This document shows, in pieces, positions 47,835-55,762 of a DNA stretch of 64,000 bases (position 1 is its first letter; each line of letters begins with the position of its first letter). Under the pieces are notes generated by a model, which worked only from the letters and a program-made list of their open reading frames with translations, did not search any database and was not told the DNA's origin. Location: NCBI GenBank assembly GCA_023242925.1, contig CP096134.1:1941501-2005500 (forward strand), given 5' to 3'. Made by a program: the position numbers and the translations under genes. The stretch is from Hyphomonadaceae bacterium JAD_PAG50586_4. Its GTDB lineage: Bacteria; Pseudomonadota; Alphaproteobacteria; Caulobacterales; Aquidulcibacteraceae.

Positions 47835-48157
47835 GTGATGGAGGATCTGGGCGTCAGTCGGTCGACACTCTGGCGCGCGGCTGGGAGCGATATCCCGGGC
47901 TTCCCCAGCCAACCAAAGTGGGCGGACACCTCTATTGGAAGAAGTCAGAGATGGAGCAATTAGAAGCCGCACTCATAGACTTTAGGGGCCGTTGTGTGTT
48001 CGACCGCAAGCGCAAGCACGAGAAGAAGCTTCGAGCACTCAAACGCTCACGGGCAAAAGCCGCGCCCCGCAAGCAAGCGCAGAAGGGAGTTCAACGGGAT
48101 CTCTTTGGTCCCTCGTGAAAGACCAATAGAGCGGCCTCGAAGAAGCCCAAGCGTCTC

Positions 48158-48712
48158 TCAGAGGCGCTTTCTGGCGGTCCGGCCAGCGCTACACGCCTCG
48201 GTCGCTTCAGCGCGCTCAAACGCTGCCCGCGCCGCAGCGATTTTGGCGAGCCCGCGAGACAAATAGTACGGCACCGTGTGGCGCGACACGCCCAAACGCT
48301 TGGCGATCTCGGCGTGCGACAGTCCCTTCAGCTTGAACCACAAAAGAGCCAGCCGCTCCCTTTCGGGCAGGGCCAGCACAGCCCCCGTCATGAAGGCAAA
48401 GCGTTCGCCCTCGATCAGCATCTGCTCTGGCGTCAGCACCGTCTCAGAGCCCACTCGTTCAAGCCGCTCTTCGCTGACAGTAGTGATGCCCGCGCGGGTT
48501 TGGCGACGCACTTCATCGACAGCCAGGTTTTGTGTGAGGCGCGCCAGATATGCGCGTGGGTTATCGACCTTTGACATATCCACTTCCAGCATCTTGGCGA
48601 ATGCGCTTTGCACCACATCCTCGCTCGCCACCTGTCCACGAAAGCGGCGCAGGCGACGGACCAGGCGCGGCGCCTCATCGGCAAAGAGGCGCGCCAGTTC
48701 AGCCGGCGTCAC
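48158..48712 (-). CDS. ECF-type RNA polymerase sigma factor (FecI-like)
   Basis: 184 residues. Region 2 reads ASEDVVQSAFAKMLEVDMSK with NPRAYLARLTQNLAVDEVRR; region 4 is LPERERLALLWFKLKGLSHA then EIAKRLGVSRHTVPYYLSRG. Length and layout fit an ECF sigma factor. No FecR or other anti-sigma is adjacent; instead the start overlaps a small upstream gene by 14 bases. Position next to the trb operon suggests control of element functions, but the target promoters are unknown. Confidence 0.85.
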   Translation of the reverse strand: MTPAELARLFADEAPRLVRRLRRFRGQVASEDVVQSAFAKMLEVDMSKVDNPRAYLARLTQNLAVDEVRRQTRAGITTVSEERLERVGSETVLTPEQMLIEGERFAFMTGAVLALPERERLALLWFKLKGLSHAEIAKRLGVSRHTVPYYLSRGLAKIAAARAAFERAEATEACSAGRTARKRL

Positions 48713-49055
48713 GATGCGCCTCCTGGAGTTTCAGCAAATGGGCTACGAGGCGGTCGAGTTCGCCGAGGCCATAGCGCGCGACCCGACCCTCGTGATCAGA
48801 GATTGCATCCCCACCAGAGACGATCGCCGCCCAGACGAAATCGCCCTCGGCAACCATTGTTGCGAGGGCGGCATGGTCTTCGAGGCGCGCTTCCTCGGCA
48901 CATCGCACGACGGTCATGCGCGAAGGGGAGAGCGCAATCGCCAGATCAACAGCGTGATCAGTGACGAAGACGCGGGCGATTATCCTGAGCCCACCCTTAA
49001 GGAGGGTTGTGGAGAGCGCTTTCTGCGCGGCGTGCTGCGCTACCGAGTTGCCCAA
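48699..49055 (-). CDS. Hypothetical protein co-transcribed upstream of the ECF sigma factor
   Basis: 118 residues. Mixed alpha/beta composition with DHAVDLAIALSPSRMTVVRC and a C-terminal helix GLGELDRLVAHLLKLQEAHR. No recognised domain. The 14-base overlap with the sigma factor shows coupling, so it may modulate the sigma factor or share its regulon. The start has no strong Shine-Dalgarno. Confidence 0.55.
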   Translation of the reverse strand: MGNSVAQHAAQKALSTTLLKGGLRIIARVFVTDHAVDLAIALSPSRMTVVRCAEEARLEDHAALATMVAEGDFVWAAIVSGGDAISDHEGRVARYGLGELDRLVAHLLKLQEAHRDAG

Positions 49056-49125
49056 TCTGCACCCTATTAGGGTGCAACCTTAAATGTGCTTAGCCGGGGT
49101 GTCCATCAGTTTTGGTTGGACATCA

Positions 49126-49386
49126 GTGCGAAACAGTCTTCGTGACGCGAGATACAGAGCCGTAATCACGCGCCTAGTCGAGCTACGGCATGACCTCGAA
49201 GTAAATCAGCGCGAGTTGGCCGAACGCCTTGGTCAATCGCGATCATACGTAAGTAAAGCAGAGATATTTGAGCGCCGGCTTGATTTTGTACAGCTTGTCG
49301 ATTGGCTACGCGCCCTCGGCTTAGATGAGCGCAAATTTCTCACCGACATGCTCAAAGATATTCCTGCGTTAAAGCGTAAGCGCTGA
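49126..49386 (+). CDS. XRE-type helix-turn-helix protein
   Basis: 86 residues from a GTG start, chosen because RNSLRDARYRAVITRLVELR begins the usual N-terminus; a weak TTGGA lies upstream, and ATG 49084 is in frame with 14 extra residues. HTH: VNQRELAERLGQSRSYVSKA followed by ERRLDFVQLVDWLRALGLDE. Related small repressors are common near integrative elements. Its operator is unknown. About 250 bases after it show no gene. Confidence 0.75.
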   Translation: MRNSLRDARYRAVITRLVELRHDLEVNQRELAERLGQSRSYVSKAEIFERRLDFVQLVDWLRALGLDERKFLTDMLKDIPALKRKR

Positions 49387-49636
49387 GGTCGACTCCGGGG
49401 CAGAAAGAGACATGCCGCGTGGGTGAGGCATCCAAAGAATCGGCCATTGGTAGCCCAACCCTGTTGTTGTGTGCGGATTGATCCAGCCTACTGGCGGCGC
49501 GCGAAGCACGGTCTCAAAGCCGACCGTGGTTGTTGCGGAGTCGGCGTCACTGAACCAGTAACTCCAGAGCGACAGGTCTACGCATGCGAGACCTCTTGGA
49601 AATCAATCAACATGTCGGCGATGGCAGGCGAGGCGG

Positions 49637-52600
49637 TCACGCCTCAGTAGCGTTTGGCTCGGGCGGCAATTCCAATTCGTAGCGGCGTCCGTGCCGATCG
49701 CCTGCTTGCTTCAACAGATTGATTAGGCGACGTCGTTCAACGCCGGTGGCAGCTCGAGCGAGCGGCAAGACTCGTTCATGAATAAAACGCTCGGAGGCGA
49801 TCGAGCCGGGGCTTGCCGATAGAGATGCAAAATAGCGCGGCGTATGCAAGAACCGGCGCAGCAACGCATCCTGACCCTTGGCAGACAGAAGATCGGTGGA
49901 GATGCTCGTGGAGGGCAGCAGCGTCGAGATGAGGTATTGCGATACAATCGTGTCATCGTCGGCGTTGACGATCTCGATAAGCCGTGCGCGAGCACGGTCG
50001 GTCAGATTGCCTGCTACGAAATTTTTGATGTTGAATGGCGCTACCACGAACTCATCAATGTCGGTTGCCGCCAAGGCCTCCGCCCATGCTTCGAGGTCGT
50101 CGCACGTCGGCGGGAAGGATACGCTCTCATTCAGAAGTTCAATTGTGTAACCGGCGCCCGCGCGAGGATTGGCAGTACGTCTTCCTCGGACACTCGAGGC
50201 GCGCGCTCATATGCGCGGAACGCGAAATAGCGGAGGTCCGTCTCAAGGTTGATGGGCTCCTTGAGGCAAGCCGCCCAGAACGCGTTACGCTCGTCTTGTG
50301 CCTCAGGCATGAGCATCCGCAACGCCAGAGCCTCGTCCGCGTCTTGTGAAGCTGCTTTCGTAGCAATAGCCTCGCCCCAAGAGGGGGCGAGCGTGATCAG
50401 TCGGGCGAGAAGCGCGAAGGTCCAACGTGAACTCGCGTCACTGGTACGGCGTGCGGCAGCCAGCAGCGCGTCCAACAAAGCGTCACTGACCGGTGGAGCG
50501 GCGAAGAGTTCCTTGTCGTTTTCGACATGCTCCTCCAGAAATGAGGGGAGCCGCAAATAGAGCTGAAAGATCGCCGCTTGGCTGCCTCGCGCGATCGCCC
50601 GTGCGAAAAATGCATCCACCGCGGCGCCTTTTCTTGTGCAAAGCGCTTCAGGGGCGATCGCATCGGAAATTGCCGCGTTTGAGTCCGCCCAGGTGATAAC
50701 GTCCGCGACGAGTGGGTCCGCGATACCCGAGAGAATGCTGCTGTATTTGTGGGCTACATGTACGTTGTCGTTTGCCTCACTCTCGACGTCTGACGCCCAC
50801 CGTTCAAGTACCTGCGCGAGTGTCGCTTTGTCGAGGCGTCCTCCAAGCACCGGGCCCACTCGCGTCCAAAAATTGTAGCGATCTGCTGCCGAGAGGTTGA
50901 TCCAATCGTGTACATCTACAGCGTCTGAAGTTGCCAGGTAAGCTAGGGCCGCCCCCGTGGCCGCCTGAGAGAGCGACATTGCCAACGTCAGGAGCTCCGG
51001 CTTTGCACCCGGCGGCACGCGCGAGTTCTCCAGCCGGCTGTTGACTGCATGACCAAAGGTTATGTCCGGTTTTAATTGCCGCAGCTCACCCAGGGCAAGC
51101 CGCCAGAGCGCCTCGCTCTCCATTTCAGCGTTTTCGGCCACGCGAATGCCCAGAACGGGATCGACCGCCATGACCTCGGTGAAGAAACGCTGGCGTTCGC
51201 CTTGCGGTAGACGCGCGGTACACCAGACCACGGCATCGTCCCACCGGTTGGAGTTCAGCACGTCGCGGACCCGCGTTTCTTTCCTCTCCCAGGCGCCGGT
51301 GAACCAGCCCGACGCCAGATACTCTGTGATGATGCGGTGATGAAACCGCACGGCGCCTTCCACTTCGGAAGCGAACAACCCCGAAGCGACGAGCTGATCG
51401 AGCGCATGGGCTCCGCCAACGCGATCTGCAGCAAACGTGCGATCAATATTCTCTTTGCCGCTATTCAGCACTTCAACGGCGATATTTTCAAGTTCGGTCA
51501 AGTGTGACGCGATCGCGACGCCAAACGCCTGTTCAGCGCATTCCTCGACAAAGCTTTCGATGAGCAAAGGCGCCGAGGAAATGCTTGGCTGACGAGGCAA
51601 GTATCTGCGTGCAAGCGAAAGCACAAAAGGCGTGCGCAAAGATTGGCGCAATAGAGGAGAAGCGCTAGCGCCGACCTCATGCAAGTTCGCGTCAATGGTC
51701 TCATCGCTGAGCGGGTTGATATAAAGCGTAACCGCATCACGCTCACGCAACATTTCCGCACGGCGCGTGAAGAAGATGGTCTTGGTGCGAGCGTAAGGCG
51801 CGCACATTCGTTCGAATTCGCCCTGCCAAGTACCCGATTCGAGGTGCTCGGCCGGAATCTCGTCGATGCCGTCAACCAAGAACGTGATTTCGTGAGATTT
51901 AGCGAGGCCGAGAAGGTCGAGTCCGGCTGGCAGAAAATTGTCCACCACAGCTTTGAGGTCGCCGGCGTAGCCGCGAACGTTCAACAGGACAGGGATTGCG
52001 GGCGCTGTGCTTGCAACGGGTTGATCAGAGCTGCACCAATCTAGCAAGTCGCGTGCAAGCTTGCTCATAAAGCGAGCGACCGCGAATGTTTTTCCAGCGC
52101 CTGCAGACCCCTGAACGATCATGTTTCGTGGAACCGCCATCATGAGATCAGATATCTCGCCATGATGTGGGAGTTGCTCGGCCTCGTTCAGCCAGTAGGG
52201 GTAGCTGTCGGCCGTAACCGCAATGATGTGCGCGGGCCCCGTGTAAGCCCAGCGCGCTGCATAGCGCATTAGCTGATACGTCGTTTGCAGGCGATCGAGC
52301 GTCGCGTGGGGTGCTGTGGGCGCAGGCGCTCTAACGATTTCTTCCAGCAGATCGGCGAGCGCGGCATGGCGTGCCGCGCCTTCGCCATCTCGCGTTTGGT
52401 AGGCGACTACATCGATGTTATATTGCCGGCGCCAATAACCGCGTTCTTCTTCATCGGCGTCGGCAAGGATGGCCCAGAAGTCGCCGACGCCTTTATTGTG
52501 CCGCGCTTGAAGCGTTTGCAGAACCAGCAACGTGTCGGGATCTTTGAGGCCGTAGCCCAAAAAGAGCACGGGCCGGGTCACCATTAACGTCTCAAGCACG

Positions 52601-53298
52601 CGAAGAACTGAATTGTTCTGTCCGGCGAGCACCGAATTATAGTGGGACCGGCTGAGCACGAGCGTCTCAGCGTCATTCATGTCGCCGTGCGGCTTGAAGA
52701 TGAAATTGTCGGCGCTCGCTTTTTGAATGTCAGCAAGTTCAGACACCTGACGGTTTGTAACCGTCCTGAATGCGGCGCTGCGTCCCGTCAGACCCAATTG
52801 TTGCTCGATCAGATTATCATAATTGGTCGAGACGTAGCGTTGTGGGCCGAGGCGGGTGATGAGATCGTGAATACGTGAGGGGCGGGCGGCGGCGAATTTC
52901 TGGCGTTCGCGGATCACGACGCCAATCTCTGCCTGCGTGATGGAATCTGAAAGCTTGTCGGCAGCGTCGAGAAGGTCACCCGCGGCGAATGCGCTCCGGG
53001 CCAGCCGCGTCGGACGCCCGCGTTCTTCGCAATAGTCGATTAATCCGCCGATGAGCCGCGGCCAAGTCGGCAGAAGCGACCAAGTAGAGATGCCGGACCC
53101 AACAAAGAGAACCGTGTCCGGATCGCGAACGACGTCGACCAACACGCGCGCTGAATCGGATAGAGCCAAGGAACGCCGACCACTCTGTGACTTTGAGAGT
53201 CGCTTATCCGATTTTGGTGCGCTTAGCCAAGCTATGGTTGTACACGGACCTTGTTGGCCAGCGCATTGACGACCCGTTTTCATGCAGTCGGAGCTCAC
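49637..53298 (-). CDS. SIR2-STAND (NACHT-type) protein, Avs5-like antiviral candidate, probable frameshift near the C-terminus
   Basis: SIR2 domain about 50-300: LFVGSGIS (65-71), VSTNYDNLIE (157-165) and FKPHGD (201-206) keep NAD-binding and catalytic His positions; FLGYGLKDPD follows. The STAND NTPase has Walker A QGSAGAGKT (397-404) and Walker B FLVDGIDE (473-480), then a long helical repeat-like sensor region. Such proteins degrade NAD upon phage recognition. As sequenced, a stop falls at 50131; one base added near 50151-50160 continues as GYTIELLNESVSFPPTCDDL into the frame ending at 49637 (about 1,220 residues). The start is uncertain; an internal TTG at 53169 is possible. Confidence 0.82.
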
Positions 53299-53747
53299 GG
53301 GGGCAACGACCGGAAATATCCGGTCCTTGCGTCCCTCGACCTTTTTTAAACCCAGGCGCTTTGGGCCGCGTGCGGTGAGTGGAGCACGATGAGCGTCTCG
53401 CTCCCTCGAGGATGGTCGCCATGCGTTGTTTACCCTCCTGGCCCTCGAGCCAATCTCTAGTCATCCCGATAGAACTCGCCGTTCCTCGAAAGGCCCGCAT
53501 ACGCCGGCAACCCGTCGATGCCGGCGCCATTGGCGCCGGGTGTGCGCATTCCTAGCGTTGGGGGCCTTGCTGCAGAGGCGTCAACGCTCAAGTCTCCTTA
53601 AATCATTGGCCCAGTGGGCAACTCGCTCCTGGACCCCACTGAGGGTTCATGCTATGTTCCGATCGGGTTTGGAAGGTGTCACATGGTGCTCTCAATTCCC
53701 ACGTCTAAACTGCTCGGGCGTGGGGTTTGTGAGTCGCGGGAAGCGAT
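53299..53747. other. Gene-free divergent region with an inverted repeat
   Basis: About 450 bases between the minus-strand SIR2-STAND gene and the plus-strand DUF3850 gene. GACCGGA (53308-53314) and TCCGGTC (53319-53325) form a perfect 7-base inverted repeat 10 bases upstream of the SIR2-STAND start, which could be an operator. A six-T run at 53342-53347 is not adjacent to a stem and is not called a terminator. No convincing coding frame. Confidence 0.45.
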
Positions 53748-54086
53748 ATGATTGGTGTTGAGGAAGACCTACGGCCCGAGAGTCTGCGTAAGAGAGACAA
53801 AGGCAAAGATGTTCGAGCGGCCGATCACGAACTGAAATGCTGGCCCGAATTCTTCGATAAGATTTCGAGCGGCGAGAAGCGTCACGACCTTCGCCGTTCA
53901 ACCGATCGAGATTTCAAAGTCGGCGACCTAATGAAGTTACGTGAGTTCGACCCAGTGGCGGAGAGATACACGGGGCGAGTTCAGTATGTCGAAGTGACGT
54001 ACATTACGTCCTCAGATTTGCCGTGCGCGCTGTCCAAGGGTGCGCTGCATTCCGATTTCTGCATCCTGAGTATCAAAATGATGTGA
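53748..54086 (+). CDS. DUF3850 (ASCH/PUA-like) domain protein
   Basis: 112 residues. DHELKCWPEFFDKISSGEKR, HDLRRSTDRDFKVGDLMKLR, EFDPVAERYTGRVQYVEVTY matches the DUF3850 pattern (HELKxWPxYF, DRxFxVGD, YTGR), a PUA-like fold linked to RNA or modified-nucleotide binding. GGGAAG precedes the ATG. Followed 7 bases later by a P-loop kinase-like gene, with which it is probably co-transcribed. Confidence 0.78.
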   Translation: MIGVEEDLRPESLRKRDKGKDVRAADHELKCWPEFFDKISSGEKRHDLRRSTDRDFKVGDLMKLREFDPVAERYTGRVQYVEVTYITSSDLPCALSKGALHSDFCILSIKMM

Positions 54087-54093
54087 GGCGTGC

Positions 54094-54639
54094 GTGCTGC
54101 TGATGGTCACGGGCTTCAGCGGCGCCGGGAAGTCCGCAGCAATAGATATCCTGAAAGACCTGACTGGTGGTCACGTAATTTATCTCGGCGGTGAAGTCAT
54201 TCGTGAAGTGGAGCGGAGGGGATTGCCTTCCGGCGCCGCCAGCGAACGCGCGGTCCGAAAGGAGCTTAGGCAAGCCAAGGGCGACGCTGTTTTTGCAGTC
54301 AACGCCACTGACGAAATCCGCAGCGCACGTGCGGCCGATCGAGCGGCTTTGATAGACGCTGTTTTGTGTCCGGATGAGCTCAAATACTTCATCGCGCTTG
54401 GCCGGGATCTTGGCGGGACGTGTCTCTTGCTTCTCGATACCAAGTTTGACCTGCGTGCCGAACGTCTAAGCAGGCGGCAAAATCGTCCGTGTGACGTAAC
54501 GGCTCTTAGATTGCGCGACGAATTGGAGCGTGAGTCTTTGTCGATTGAAGCGGTCTTTGCCGAAGTCGACGCGCGCATAAACAATGACGGCGACTTTAGC
54601 CAGTTGCGAGCGGCGCTGGCCGTCCTCGCAAAGCGCTAA
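54094..54639 (+). CDS. P-loop kinase-like (nucleoside-monophosphate-kinase-fold) protein
   Basis: 181 residues from GTG 54094 (or ATG 54103). Walker A VTGFSGAGKSAAIDIL; GHVIYLGGEVIREV resembles the substrate-binding turn of NMP/dephospho-CoA kinases, and a lid-like RLSRRQNRP follows. No exact family is recognised. Neighbouring NUDIX and deoxynucleoside-kinase genes make nucleotide metabolism plausible. Its stop overlaps the convergent NUDIX stop. Confidence 0.65.
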   Translation: MLLMVTGFSGAGKSAAIDILKDLTGGHVIYLGGEVIREVERRGLPSGAASERAVRKELRQAKGDAVFAVNATDEIRSARAADRAALIDAVLCPDELKYFIALGRDLGGTCLLLLDTKFDLRAERLSRRQNRPCDVTALRLRDELERESLSIEAVFAEVDARINNDGDFSQLRAALAVLAKR

Positions 54640-55063
54640 GCCCGGGCGGCTTTTTCGGGGGCGCACAGTTCGCCAGCGGCTACAAGGTAGGGCAAAATTT
54701 GGTTGGCGATGCTGGGGGCAAGCGCGTGGCGTTGTGCTTCCCCGGCGCTGCACCAGACGAGCTGTTCTATTTCAGATGACGGGATCGGACTCCTGCAAGT
54801 TCGGCCTTAAACAATTTCACGCGAACCACGTCATGTGCGCTGCCGGCGCGACGATCCTCGAATGTCGACATATAGAACAGGGAGTGCAGCACCACTTCGC
54901 ACTCCAGTTCCTCACGAATTTCTCGGACGATTGTTTCGGTGTCAGTTTCATCGCCCTCCGGTTTTCCACCTGGCAGGATGAGCTGCTCAAGTCCGGCCTT
55001 TCGCACCAGCAGCAGTCGATCATCCTCGATAATGGCGAGACCGATTTTGTTGACCATGCGCAT
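54636..55063 (-). CDS. NUDIX hydrolase, one frameshift
   Basis: Begins MRMVNKIGLAIIEDDRLLLV. NUDIX box GGKPEGDETDTETIV plus REIREELECEV follows Gx5Ex7REUxEExGU closely, with Cys in place of the usual glycine. The sequenced frame stops at 54767; a single missing base at GG 54787-54788 diverts it. Corrected, it continues AELAGVPIPSSEIEQLVWCS and ends at 54636, about 142 residues, normal for the family. Hydrolyses a nucleoside diphosphate-X compound or a non-canonical NTP. It ends within the kinase stop codon and faces the dNK-like gene. Confidence 0.82.
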
Positions 55064-55144
55064 TGTTCGTCGCTCTCTAGGCCGTGCTTAATCCTATCTT
55101 ATTCCGATTCTAGGGTCCGCCCGTAGACGCGGTTCTGCGAGGAA

Positions 55145-55762
55145 TTGGCGAATGGTCGTAAGCGCATGGTGACCCTCGGAAGAGAGCAGCCGTCTGTCGG
55201 CGCCGCGCCGCGTGTTGAAATTCTTGGGCTCTTCGGCTCGGGCAAGAGCACGCTGGCGCAGCGTCTCGCGGAGGCACCGTGCCGTCTCGCGCTCGAGCGT
55301 CACGAGCACAATCCATTTTGGGGAGATGAGCATGGAGTATCGATCGTGGGCAGCCTGGCCTACGATCTCAACTTTCTGCTTCATCACACATATTTGGCCA
55401 CTCGCAAGACATCACCGATGCCGTTGCTTTGCGATTGGTCGTTCGCGACGGATTTACTTTGGGCGCGCATGCGTCTGGGCGAGGACTTCGGAGTATATAA
55501 ATCAGCCCACGAGGCGCTTACGCAGCGACTAGGGCCTGCGATCGGGTACCTGCACCTCTCCACACCCCCAGACCTCGTAATTGATCGGATCAAAAGACGC
55601 GGCCGCGTCCCCGAGCGAGGCCTGGTCGCGTTTGTACAAGAGGCCTCAGTCGCGTTGGAGCACGTTTCGTCGTCACTTCCACAAGAGCGGGTATTGCGTG
55701 TTGACGATCTATTCGGCCTAACTGCCTTCAGGGAGGCGTTGAGGCTATGGACCGGAATGTAG
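55145..55762 (+). CDS. Deoxynucleoside-kinase-like P-loop protein
   Basis: 205 residues (an internal ATG at 55166 is possible). P-loop EILGLFGSGKSTLAQRLAEA, acidic ERHEHNPFWGDE at the nucleoside site, CDWSFATDLLWARMRLGEDF and IGYLHLSTPPDLVIDRIKRR with the lid RGRVPERG resemble dAdo/dGuo kinases. It would phosphorylate a (deoxy)nucleoside. It overlaps the FAD/GAF-like gene by 16 bases, so both are made together. Confidence 0.75.
   Translation: MANGRKRMVTLGREQPSVGAAPRVEILGLFGSGKSTLAQRLAEAPCRLALERHEHNPFWGDEHGVSIVGSLAYDLNFLLHHTYLATRKTSPMPLLCDWSFATDLLWARMRLGEDFGVYKSAHEALTQRLGPAIGYLHLSTPPDLVIDRIKRRGRVPERGLVAFVQEASVALEHVSSSLPQERVLRVDDLFGLTAFREALRLWTGM

Larger units (their letters stand above)
46544..48118 (+). 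pseudogene. AlpA-like helix-turn-helix gene interrupted by the IS3-family element
   Basis: Codons 1-12 (MKLKNYLPLKAV, 46544-46579) lie before the element. After it, from 47838, the gene resumes as MEDLGVSRSTLWRAAGSDIP. Removing the element and one copy of the GTG duplication restores one frame, LPLKAVMEDLGVSRSTLWRA, a classic AlpA-type recognition helix. A second break sits at the four-C run 47903-47906; a fifth C yields GFPQPTKVGGHLYWKKSEME and a basic C-terminus ending RDLFGPS. About 105 residues originally, probably a DNA-binding regulator attached to the trb operon. Insertion should inactivate it. Confidence 0.8.

Noticed and set aside
49423-49650. 75-residue frame after the XRE gene
   Set aside because: Cys/Arg-rich with no ribosome-binding site or domain; probably spurious.
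53342-53347. Rho-independent terminator at the T-run
   Set aside because: The nearest stem (53308-53325) is too far from the T-run, and the flanking genes are transcribed away from it.
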